Below, one piece after another: positions 14,599 to 22,355 of a DNA stretch of 64,000 bases; the first letter of the stretch is position 1, and the number at the start of each line of letters is the position of its first letter. The position numbers and the translations under genes are program-made. This stretch comes from Halobacillus litoralis (GTDB lineage: Bacteria > Bacillota > Bacilli > Bacillales > Halobacillaceae): the NCBI RefSeq assembly GCF_009856415.1, contig NZ_WMEZ01000002.1, positions 744,001 through 808,000 of the forward strand, written 5' to 3'. The notes under the pieces are model-generated. The model worked only from the letters and a program-made list of their open reading frames with translations, did no database searches and was not told the origin of the DNA.

Positions 14599-15552
14599 AT
14601 GCAGCTCAAGGGCATTCATCACGTTTCAGCTATAACCGCCAATGCAAAAAACAACTACGATTTCTATACAGATGTTATGGGCATGCGATTAGTCAAAAAG
14701 ACAGTCAATCAGGATGCACCCTCCATGTACCACCTGTTCTATGCTGATGAGAAAGGTCGACCTGGTACGGACTTGACCTTCTTCGAAATCCATCGAGCAG
14801 GACATACGTATCCTGGCACGAGAAGCATTTCTACTACATCCCTCCGTGTGAAAAGCGATGAAGCTTTGGAGTATTGGAAGAAACGCTTCGAAGAACATTC
14901 CGTTGAACAAGAGGGTATAAAAGAGAGATTCGGGCGAAAGACGCTCTCTTTCCGAGACCCTGAAGGACAACGACTCATTCTCATTTCTGATGAACACAAT
15001 AACGGTGTGGAAGCCGGCCAAGCATGGGAACATTCTTCCGTTCCTAAGGAATACGGAATTACCGGACTTGGTCCTGTTCACCTTACCGTAAATGAAGCAG
15101 CTAAAACAGAAAAAGTTCTTACCGAGCTCTTAGGATTTCGGAAAAAAGGAACCTATGAACAATGGGACGTCTATGAAACCGGCGAGGGAGGAACCGGCGC
15201 AGAAGTTCATGTTGAGGAAGTGCCCGATGGTCAGCCCGAAAAACCTGGCCGCGGAAGCGTTCACCATGTGGCCTTCCGTGTAAATGATGAAAACGAACTG
15301 AAGAAATGGCAGGAAATCATCCAGGCTGCAGGTTACCCTAACTCCGGTCTTGTTGATCGTTACTATTTTAAGTCCCTATATTTCCGGGAGGCTAATCACA
15401 TCCTTTTTGAACTGGCTACAGATGGACCTGGGTTCGCTACAGATGAGGACGTGGATCGTCTTGGAGAGAGCCTTGCTCTTCCTCCTTTCCTAGAGCACAA
15501 ACGCCAGGAGATTGAAGAAAGCTTGACCCCACTGGACACATCAAGATCTTAA
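14599..15552 (+). CDS. Ring-cleaving dioxygenase, MhqA/MhqO type (VOC family)
   Basis: 317 residues from the ATG at 14599, seven bases after AAGGAGG; the ATG at 14593 is too close. Two pairs of vicinal-oxygen-chelate modules: GIHHVSAITA with metal His in module one, GPVHLTV starting the second half, and RGSVHHVAFRV and HILFELATDGPG as the later metal-binding strands (His and Glu). These iron enzymes open hydroquinone or catechol rings and detoxify quinones. The MhqR-type operator overlapping its promoter supports induction by quinones. It stands alone and ends at a terminator shared with the convergent aconitase gene. Confidence 0.88.
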   Translation: MQLKGIHHVSAITANAKNNYDFYTDVMGMRLVKKTVNQDAPSMYHLFYADEKGRPGTDLTFFEIHRAGHTYPGTRSISTTSLRVKSDEALEYWKKRFEEHSVEQEGIKERFGRKTLSFRDPEGQRLILISDEHNNGVEAGQAWEHSSVPKEYGITGLGPVHLTVNEAAKTEKVLTELLGFRKKGTYEQWDVYETGEGGTGAEVHVEEVPDGQPEKPGRGSVHHVAFRVNDENELKKWQEIIQAAGYPNSGLVDRYYFKSLYFREANHILFELATDGPGFATDEDVDRLGESLALPPFLEHKRQEIEESLTPLDTSRS

Positions 15553-15565
15553 ATGGATAGATACT

Positions 15566-15604
15566 AAAAACTCCGGCGGGATAAACCCAGCCGGAGTTTC
15601 TTTT
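15566..15604. terminator. Bidirectional terminator, dioxygenase/aconitase
   Basis: Stem AAACTCCGGC / GCCGGAGTTT around a twelve-base loop, T-rich on both sides. Confidence 0.88.
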
Positions 15605-17552
15605 ATGATTCCAATCTATTCTTCACCCAGTTGATTAAGCCACCCATTTGCATAATTTCAATCTGCCGATCAGAAAGGGCATGCTCAAGTTTAAGGGTTT
15701 TATCTTTCCCTTTCACTTCAACTTCCACTTGAGGAGACTGCTTGATTTTATCTCTGAGGCCTTTAAACACAAGCACATCCCCTTGCTCTAAATCATTGAG
15801 ATCAGATGGATCGGTGAATGTCAATGGCAATACTCCGAAGTTGGCAAGGTTCTGCCAGTGAATACGTGCAAAGTCTTCGACAATAGCAACCTTAAGTCCA
15901 AGATATTTCGGTGCGAGAGCTGCATGCTCACGACTGGATCCCTGTCCGTAGTTTGCACCGGCGACGACAGCGTGACCACCGTCATCTCTTGCTTCCATTG
16001 CACGATCATAATACGTTTCGTCAACAATTTCGAACGTGAATTTACTGATTTCCGGCAAGTTGCTTCGATAAGGAAGCACTCGGGCACCACCTGCTAGAAT
16101 TTCATCTGTGGAGATATCGTTCCCCATCTTCAATAAAATCGGTAGTTCCATGTCATCAGGGAGTTCACCCATCTCTGGGATGGAAGCTACATTCGGACCT
16201 TTGACTAATTCTACATCCTTCGCTTCCTCAAAAGGTAAAGGTTCATCAAGTAATCGTGTATCCACCGTTGGATTGTCCAAGTCCTTCACCTTCGGAAAAT
16301 CAAAGTTTGACTTTCTAGGATCCGTAATTTCCCCTGTCAGAGCTGATACGGCAGCCGTTTCAGGACTGCATAAGAAAACACTATCCTCTTTCGTCCCGGA
16401 GCGCCCCGGGAAGTTCCGTGGAGTGGTACGCAAACTGTTCCTCCCCGTCGCTGGTGCCTGTCCCATTCCAATACATCCGTTACAGCCGGCCTGGTGCAAT
16501 CGTCCTCCTGCTTGAAGGAAGTTAGCAATATGACCTTCTTGAGACAAGTCGATCAGCATTTGCCGCGAAGTAGGATTCAAGTCAAAGGATACCCCATCTG
16601 CAATGTGCCGTCCTTCTACGATTTTCGAAGCAATCGCAAAGTCCCGATACCCAGGGTTCGCTGATGAACCGATATACGACTGGTAGATCGGTTCCCCTTC
16701 TACTTCTTCTACAGGAACGACATTTCCCGGGCTGGATGGCTTGGCAACCATTGGACCTAATACAGACAGATCCAACTCATCATGAACGTCATACGTCGCA
16801 TCATCATCCGCAACTAGTTCCAGCCACTCATCTTCTCTCCCTTGAAGCTTCATGAAACGCTTCGTTTCTTCGTCTGATGGAAAGACCGTGCCTGTGGCTC
16901 CAAGCTCAGCCCCCATGTTGGCAATCACATGACGATCCATGGCTGTTAAGTTCTTCAAACCAGGACCATAGTATTCAAAGACATGGTTGACCCCGCCTTT
17001 GACTCCATGCCTTTTGAGCATTTCCAGAATGGCATCTTTCGCACTGACCCAGTCCGGAAGCTCTCCAGTCACTTTCACGCCCCAGACTTTTGGCATTTTC
17101 ACGTAAAAAGGTTCACCGGCAATAGCCATGGCTACGTCAATCCCGCCAGCACCCATGGCAAGCATCCCCATACAACCATTCGCACATGTATGGCTGTCTG
17201 AACCAAGCAACGTCTTCCCAGGCTTCGCTAATCGCTGCATATGAACAGGGTGGCTCACGCCATTTCCCGGTCTACTGAAATGCAGTCCAAATCGCTTTGC
17301 GGCACTCTCAAGAAAAAGGTGATCATCGGGGTTTTTACTATCTTCCTGAATTAAGTTATGATCCACATATTGCGCGGAAGCTTCCGTTTTTGCCCGATCA
17401 ATACCCATCGCTTCCAGTTCGAGCATAACCATTGTCCCGGTTGCATCCTGTGTAAGCGTTTGATCAATTTTCAATCCAATTTCCGAACCCGGGTTCATCT
17501 CCCCCTCTACTAAGTGATCCTTAATCAATTTTTGTGTGACATTATATCCCAC
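15603..17552 (-). CDS. Aconitate hydratase, Aquifex-type short form
   Basis: 649 residues, clearly shorter than the usual 900-residue AcnA/CitB of Bacillus. Iron-sulfur ligands lie in GSDSHTCANG and in AGCNGCIGMG; the swivel domain at the C-terminus has GANYGQGSSREHAAL, which binds substrate. It interconverts citrate and isocitrate, or a related hydroxyacid pair. Bacilli normally carry citB elsewhere, so this may be a second, differently controlled enzyme or act on another substrate such as methylcitrate; sequence alone does not decide. AGAAGGAGG precedes the ATG. Single-gene unit. Confidence 0.85.
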   Translation of the reverse strand: MGYNVTQKLIKDHLVEGEMNPGSEIGLKIDQTLTQDATGTMVMLELEAMGIDRAKTEASAQYVDHNLIQEDSKNPDDHLFLESAAKRFGLHFSRPGNGVSHPVHMQRLAKPGKTLLGSDSHTCANGCMGMLAMGAGGIDVAMAIAGEPFYVKMPKVWGVKVTGELPDWVSAKDAILEMLKRHGVKGGVNHVFEYYGPGLKNLTAMDRHVIANMGAELGATGTVFPSDEETKRFMKLQGREDEWLELVADDDATYDVHDELDLSVLGPMVAKPSSPGNVVPVEEVEGEPIYQSYIGSSANPGYRDFAIASKIVEGRHIADGVSFDLNPTSRQMLIDLSQEGHIANFLQAGGRLHQAGCNGCIGMGQAPATGRNSLRTTPRNFPGRSGTKEDSVFLCSPETAAVSALTGEITDPRKSNFDFPKVKDLDNPTVDTRLLDEPLPFEEAKDVELVKGPNVASIPEMGELPDDMELPILLKMGNDISTDEILAGGARVLPYRSNLPEISKFTFEIVDETYYDRAMEARDDGGHAVVAGANYGQGSSREHAALAPKYLGLKVAIVEDFARIHWQNLANFGVLPLTFTDPSDLNDLEQGDVLVFKGLRDKIKQSPQVEVEVKGKDKTLKLEHALSDRQIEIMQMGGLINWVKNRLES

Positions 17553-17870
17553 ATCTATTCCTCCTTCTCACTTGTAGTTGATGACGATCTTGATGATACT
17601 TTTTATAAAATTCCTATACCTTTTATACCCTTAATGTTGTATGATTACTCATAGGTTCCAAAAAGTTCCTTTACAAGGATTGATCAAACCATTAAATGGA
17701 AATCTATGAAAGTCCCCCTTCCAAAGTCCCCTTAAAGCCATAAAATTTTCCCGACTTGGGAAACTAGTGAATTTTGTTGAAAATCCCAGGACGAACATGT
17801 ATTCTAAATATAGATTTGAAAGAGCAAACACTCTGAAAAATCAACAGTTGATCAACTAGGTGTGAGAAAA
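17553..17870. promoter_or_regulatory. Divergent promoter region, aconitase / RRNPP-type regulator
   Basis: 318 bp without a supported gene. Plus-strand promoter TTGAAA (17777-17782), 17-base spacer, TATTCT (17800-17805). Just before the regulator's ribosome site two overlapping palindromes occur: TCAACAGTTGA (17841-17851) and GTTGATCAAC (17847-17856), a possible autoregulatory operator. The A/T-rich 17600-17700 part probably holds the aconitase promoter, which I could not place precisely. Confidence 0.5.
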
Positions 17871-19151
17871 ATGGAATATGGTAAAGTGCTTCGATTCCAT
17901 CGCGTGAAGCAAGGTTTGACACAGAACCAGCTCGCAGATGGGATAATCTCGCCGGCGTATTTGTCTAAGATTGAGAACGACCAAACCGTTCCCGCGTTCG
18001 AGGTACTTGAACACCTCTACGAACGTCTAGGACTCGATTTCCATGACTCTTCTTATCATCACCCTTCGAAGGAAAAATTGAAGGAATGGTATGAGATGAT
18101 CGTCTTTAAACGGAAAGAAGAGGCCAGGGAATTAAAAGAAGAACTCAAACAACAAAAAGATACGCTGAATAATCATCACTTGTATATATTTTTCGAGCTG
18201 TTCCGCATTCGCCATCTGCTGTTAGAAAACGAGGTGGAGGAGGCTTACGAAGCATGGAAAAATATTCGCCAACATGAGGATACATTTGATGAAGAGATGG
18301 AGTATTATTTCCATTTAAGTTCAGGCCTTATAAGTTATTATCGCGAAGATTACGAAGAGTCCTATTTTGAATTAATGGAAGCTAAGAATTACAGCGTTTC
18401 CATTAATTTAGAAGGTTGGGAGGAAAGTGATTTATATTACCTCTTGGCCTTAAGTGCAAGTCAAGCCAATAACATATCTGCCTCTATTTTTAATGCAGAA
18501 CATGCACTTGAAATATACCAAAAGCAATATAATTTATTTAAAAGTGCAAACTGCCATATATTATTGGGAATCAACTATGGTCGACTCAAAAATTATGGTA
18601 AAGCATTAGAAAATTACCACTTAGTCAGCAAAATTGCTACTCAAACAAACAACCATTACCAATTAGGTGTTATATACCATAACATTGGCGTTATTGAATC
18701 AAGGCTTGGTAATTTCGAGTCAGCTATATTAAATTACAAAAAATGCCTTTCATATAGGACAGAAACTGCATCCGACCACGAAATATTTGAAACAATATAT
18801 TGTTTAGTGGTTGAAACATATAAAATAGGTGAGTTAGATGATTGTAAAAATTGGATTGATGAAGGTTTTTCACATTTAAAATCTTCAACATCAGACACTA
18901 CCACTGATGAAATTCACCTTATTATATATAAAATGCTTATCGATCAGGACAAAAACACAAGCGATTATTTAGAAACTGTTGCTATTCCACATTTCTTAGA
19001 AAAGAAGCACCATAGATTTGTTATTCGTTATTGCATGATTGTTTCTGAACTATTGGAAGCTGAACGAAGTTATAAAAAATCTACTAAATATTTAAGGTTA
19101 GCAATTGATTTGTTAAATAAATATTCCAATTTAGGAGGCATTGTTATATGA
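17871..19151 (+). CDS. RRNPP-type HTH-TPR quorum-sensing regulator
   Basis: 426 residues from the ATG at 17871 with AGGTG eight bases upstream. Residues 1-60 form an XRE-type helix-turn-helix (LTQNQLADG, then YLSKIEND); the rest, from about 65, is helical tetratricopeptide repeat sequence (for example YHNIGVIESRLGNFESAI), as in PlcR, NprR and AimR. Such proteins bind a short imported peptide in the TPR groove, which changes DNA binding. A 40-codon gene with a signal sequence overlaps its stop (ATGA), the usual position of the cognate pheromone gene. The 3' two-thirds of the gene is more A/T-rich than its neighbours. Confidence 0.82.
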   Translation: MEYGKVLRFHRVKQGLTQNQLADGIISPAYLSKIENDQTVPAFEVLEHLYERLGLDFHDSSYHHPSKEKLKEWYEMIVFKRKEEARELKEELKQQKDTLNNHHLYIFFELFRIRHLLLENEVEEAYEAWKNIRQHEDTFDEEMEYYFHLSSGLISYYREDYEESYFELMEAKNYSVSINLEGWEESDLYYLLALSASQANNISASIFNAEHALEIYQKQYNLFKSANCHILLGINYGRLKNYGKALENYHLVSKIATQTNNHYQLGVIYHNIGVIESRLGNFESAILNYKKCLSYRTETASDHEIFETIYCLVVETYKIGELDDCKNWIDEGFSHLKSSTSDTTTDEIHLIIYKMLIDQDKNTSDYLETVAIPHFLEKKHHRFVIRYCMIVSELLEAERSYKKSTKYLRLAIDLLNKYSNLGGIVI

Positions 19152-19270
19152 AAAAGCTTATTGGTGTTGTTGTTGCATTGGGAATTGCTTTATCAGTTTC
19201 ATCAGGTGTGAACTACATTGACACTGCAGATGAAAGGCATCCCCAACCACTAGTTGTGGATCAAATTTAA
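19148..19270 (+). CDS. Secreted signalling-peptide precursor (40 residues)
   Basis: The ATG at 19148 overlaps the regulator's TGA; the ribosome site AGGAGG (19133-19138) lies inside the regulator gene nine bases upstream. The product starts MKKLIGVVVALGIAL, a lysine-charged start plus hydrophobic core typical of a Sec signal peptide, with possible cleavage after VSS (residue 19), then a hydrophilic tail ending HPQPLVVDQI. Size, layout and coupling match the PapR, NprX and Phr precursors. The mature pheromone is probably a 5-8 residue C-terminal fragment; its exact form is unknown. A terminator follows at 19368. Confidence 0.75.
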   Translation: MKKLIGVVVALGIALSVSSGVNYIDTADERHPQPLVVDQI

Positions 19271-19367
19271 TTTTGCAACATTTATTTTTAGTTTTTTAAT
19301 TTTGTGTGTTAATTCAATTTTTATATAATTAACACCTCCCCTAATCCTATACCTATACAAACTTTTG

Positions 19368-19398
19368 CCTCTATCTTTATGGTAGAGGTCTTTTTTTT
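19368..19398 (+). terminator. Terminator of regulator-peptide operon
   Basis: Stem CCTCTA / TAGAGG, nine-base loop, then eight Ts. About 100 bp after the peptide gene. Confidence 0.75.
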
Positions 19399-19402
19399 GC
19401 TT

Positions 19403-19431
19403 AAAAAACCTGCCCTGGATATCAGGGCAGG
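19403..19431 (-). terminator. Terminator of the CstB-like gene
   Basis: Stem CCTGCCCTG / CAGGGCAGG with a five-base loop, followed on the minus strand by six Ts. Confidence 0.88.
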
Positions 19432-19442
19432 TTTCTGTATGA

Positions 19443-20852
19443 CTAAGAGTTCACTTTTTCTTTATGCTTTTTCCAGGCTGAAAATCCGCCCTTCAAGTTA
19501 AGAACATCCTTATATCCAAAGGCCTGTAGTAAACTTGCGGCAATTGCTGACCTCATGCCTGACTGGCAATGGACAATCGGTGTTTTATTGGAAGGTATAT
19601 CTTTCATGCTTTCTTTTAGCTTCCCAAGCATGATGTGCTGGGCTTCTTCGATATGGTCATCGTCCCACTCACTATCATTTCTTACATCAATGATGACATA
19701 ATCATCGTGCCCTCTAAATTTATTTTCGAGTTCTTCTGCTGTAATACTTGCATACGTTTCTAATCCACCGTAGCCATTAATTTCTACTTCATCCACATAA
19801 CCGACAAGATCATCCAACCCGATCGACTCTAAGGATCGTTTAATCGCAGGGATGTTTTCTTTAGAGGCGATTACTACGATTTTTTGGTCATATTCGACCA
19901 ACCAACCTGCCCAATTTGTAAACGAACGATTATATGGGATGTTGATTGTTCCTTTTAAGTGTCCATTCGAGAATTCAGATGATGGCCTTGTATCCACTAT
20001 CATATATTCCTCAGACATGTAACGATCCGTATCTGACAGGGAAACTTCCTCTACCTCTCTTCCCTTTTCTAGAGACGGGCCTTCTTTGTTCAGTTTTTTC
20101 ATCATGGAGAAATATTTTGGCGGTTCGGGTTGTCCATCCAATAATTCTTCTGCGAATGCTTTTTCATTGGTGTGTTTTAATGCCCAATTGTTTTCTTTTT
20201 CGTACCCGATCGTTGAGGAAGGAACGGCTCCTAATGATTTCCCGCAGGCACTACCTGCTCCGTGTCCAGGCCATACTTGCACGTAATCAGGCAGTTCTTT
20301 GAAGCGCTGAACAGACTGATACATATCCGCAGCTCCCTTACTTGCTGTTCCTTCGGCTCCGGCTGATTTTTCAAGTAAGTCCGGGCGTCCTACATCACCA
20401 ACGAAGACGAAGTCTCCTGTGAAGATTCCCATAGGTACACTAGAACCTCCCCCTTCGTCCGTCAATAAGAATGAAAGGCTCTCAGGGGTATGACCAGGTG
20501 TGTGAATGACATCGAGCCTGACATTTCCTACATATATTTCATCGCCATCTTTAACAAGTTGGTGATTGATTTCATTAAGGTATTGATACTTCCAATCATC
20601 GTCACCTTCATCTGATAGATACAATTTCAAATCTTTTTCAGCGTTTGCCAGTTCTCTCGCACCCGAAAGGAAGTCTGCATGGATATGGGTTTCGGCAGCT
20701 GCAGCCAGATGAAACCCTTCCTTTTTGGCTGTTTCATAATAAGGAGATAAATCCCGAGCAGGGTCAATGACTATGGCTTCCCCTGTCTTTTGGCAGCCAA
20801 TCATGTAAGACATTTGAGCTAACTCTTCGTCAAAATACGATTTAAAAAACAT
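19443..20852 (-). CDS. cstB: CstB-like persulfide dioxygenase-sulfurtransferase
   Basis: 469 residues in three domains. 1-240 is a metallo-beta-lactamase-fold dioxygenase with H56-x-H58-x-D60 (THIHADF), HTPGHTPES and later WPGHGAGSACG; about 270-350 is a rhodanese domain with no catalytic cysteine (the loop reads IASKENIP); about 370-465 is an active rhodanese with HCQSGMRSA. This order is that of staphylococcal CstB, which oxidizes persulfides to thiosulfate and protects against sulfide. A CsoR/CstR-like inverted repeat lies upstream (20891-20906). No cstR or cstA gene is next to it here. Confidence 0.82.
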   Translation of the reverse strand: MFFKSYFDEELAQMSYMIGCQKTGEAIVIDPARDLSPYYETAKKEGFHLAAAAETHIHADFLSGARELANAEKDLKLYLSDEGDDDWKYQYLNEINHQLVKDGDEIYVGNVRLDVIHTPGHTPESLSFLLTDEGGGSSVPMGIFTGDFVFVGDVGRPDLLEKSAGAEGTASKGAADMYQSVQRFKELPDYVQVWPGHGAGSACGKSLGAVPSSTIGYEKENNWALKHTNEKAFAEELLDGQPEPPKYFSMMKKLNKEGPSLEKGREVEEVSLSDTDRYMSEEYMIVDTRPSSEFSNGHLKGTINIPYNRSFTNWAGWLVEYDQKIVVIASKENIPAIKRSLESIGLDDLVGYVDEVEINGYGGLETYASITAEELENKFRGHDDYVIIDVRNDSEWDDDHIEEAQHIMLGKLKESMKDIPSNKTPIVHCQSGMRSAIAASLLQAFGYKDVLNLKGGFSAWKKHKEKVNS

Positions 20853-20890
20853 TCAATAACCCTCCATTTTAATAGTCCTTGTTATGTAAT

Positions 20891-20906
20891 ATACCCTTAT
20901 GCGTAT
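20891..20906 (-). promoter_or_regulatory. Possible CstR-type operator
   Basis: ATACCC and GCGTAT separated by four bases form an imperfect inverted repeat 39 bp upstream of the CstB-like start. CstR/CsoR operators are ATACCC-type inverted repeats; this one has a mismatch in one arm. Confidence 0.4.
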
Positions 20907-20997
20907 TAAAGAAACATAACCTTTTATTATTATTATCCATATCAGCTATAAAATCCTTCATAAAGGAGACGTATGCAAGTTCATGAACGACGAAAAA

Positions 20998-21034
20998 AAC
21001 AAAAAGCAGCAATGCCTAGGCACTACTGCTTTTC
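20998..21034 (-). terminator. Terminator of the DUF6933-like gene
   Basis: Stem AAAAGCAG / CTGCTTTT enclosing an inner TGCC-TA-GGCA, with a T run on the minus strand. Confidence 0.75.
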
Positions 21035-21541
21035 AAAGTAACGAGCAAATTCTTTATAAGGAGTGATCTGATCCAAATTAGAAAATACGAGTTCTTTATT
21101 ATTATATTCATTAATTTCCGCAGCATCTATGTCTTCGTAAGCTTTTCCTGCAGCCATATCCTCAGAGAAGAACTTAATTTCATTCAGCATTCCGAGTACT
21201 TTACGACTTTTCGTTTTCGTATAAACGATTTCGTCGGCTGCTCCCAACATTTGATCGACAATTTCCTTTTCTACCCCTAACAATTGAAACAATTGCTTTA
21301 GTGAACCTTTAATTACGCTGTCAAGATGTTGAAATTGCTGTTTTCTCAATCCAAACAACGTCAGGTTCAATCCTGTTGCATTGTTCATTAACAGTAGACA
21401 TTTCCTTCGATTGATGGTGACGATGTTTGCATGCCACTGGTATATTTCCGGTACATCCGTATATTCTTCGACCTCTTCTATCGGTTGATCGATTTCATTT
21501 TGTAACTTTTTTGTTGCTCCGATAACGAACAATTTTTCCAC
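21023..21541 (-). CDS. DUF6933-like protein of unknown function
   Basis: 172 residues. Recognizable family features are the opening VIGATKKLQ and WHANIVTINRRKCLLLMNN; no catalytic motif is evident. Soluble, probably cytoplasmic, single-gene unit between the CstB-like gene and treR. The start is either the GTG at 21541 or a TTG three codons later (GAGGTGG is five bases before the TTG). Function unknown. Confidence 0.65.
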   Translation of the reverse strand: MEKLFVIGATKKLQNEIDQPIEEVEEYTDVPEIYQWHANIVTINRRKCLLLMNNATGLNLTLFGLRKQQFQHLDSVIKGSLKQLFQLLGVEKEIVDQMLGAADEIVYTKTKSRKVLGMLNEIKFFSEDMAAGKAYEDIDAAEINEYNNKELVFSNLDQITPYKEFARYFEKQ

Positions 21542-21583
21542 CTCGTCCTTACTAGTCGTATCCTTATTTTAACGTGTAACGAT

Positions 21584-21625
21584 AAAAAAACAAAGAGGAA
21601 CCAAAAACCGGCTCCCCTTCCTCTT
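21584..21625 (-). terminator. Terminator of the trehalose operon
   Basis: Minus strand stem AAGAGGAA / TTCCTCTT around a GC-rich loop, then a T run; it starts within the treR stop codon. Confidence 0.7.
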
Positions 21626-22337
21626 ACACCTTTGTTCTCCGTGCAAAGTCAACGAATTGAAATTTATCGGGTCTATGTCTGGATTCTGTAAATTGAAAGG
21701 CTGTCGTATCTCCTAAATAGACATAACTTCGAATAACAACGACTTGGTCATGACCGTTCAAATCCAAAAATTCTTCGTCTTCAGCCGTCACCGGCTCGAT
21801 GACGATTTCTTTTTTCGCGAAGCTGATATCGAGCCCTAGTTCATTTTCTATATAATGATAAAGCGACGTTTGAGCAATTTCTTTGGTTAGGTCATACACT
21901 AGGTCCTGTCTTAGGAAGTCTTTATCCAGTATGATTCGTTCTCCACCAATTTCCCGGGAACGTACGACTTTCCAAAGGTGAGAACCTTCCGGACAGTTGA
22001 GTTGACGGCAAACTCCCGCCTCTTTGACAAGAGTGAGCTCATGCACATGGGTTTGAAAACTTTGGCCTAATCGCTCGGAGAGCTCTTTGAAACTCGTTAA
22101 ACCTGAAACAGGAAACTCAAATTTATCACGATCAAGGACAACAGATCCTTTTCCACGTACTTTTTGAATATAACCATTTTGCGATAGCAGGTTCAAAGCT
22201 TTCCGAATCGTCTCCCTGGATGTCTCAAAGCGTGCACATAAGTCGTGCTCAGAAGGGAGAGTACCACCTGCTGTGTACTCTCCCTTCTGAATATCTTTCA
22301 CGAGTTTATGATAAATCTCGACATATTTGTTTTTCAT
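21624..22337 (-). CDS. treR: TreR, GntR/HutC-family trehalose operon repressor
   Basis: 237 residues from the ATG at 22337 behind AGGTGAGGGGG; a GTG five codons earlier lies inside that site. An N-terminal winged helix (LPSEHDLCARF, then SRETIRKALNLL) is joined to a UTRA effector domain from about residue 80. In B. subtilis TreR binds TTGTATATACAA operators and is released by trehalose-6-phosphate. Two such sites sit at the operon promoter (26029-26040, 26061-26072). It is the last gene of EIIA-treP-treA-treR, 18 bp after treA, so it is autoregulated. Confidence 0.93.
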   Translation of the reverse strand: MKNKYVEIYHKLVKDIQKGEYTAGGTLPSEHDLCARFETSRETIRKALNLLSQNGYIQKVRGKGSVVLDRDKFEFPVSGLTSFKELSERLGQSFQTHVHELTLVKEAGVCRQLNCPEGSHLWKVVRSREIGGERIILDKDFLRQDLVYDLTKEIAQTSLYHYIENELGLDISFAKKEIVIEPVTAEDEEFLDLNGHDQVVVIRSYVYLGDTTAFQFTESRHRPDKFQFVDFARRTKV

Positions 22338-22355
22338 TTTGCGCCCCCTCACCTT

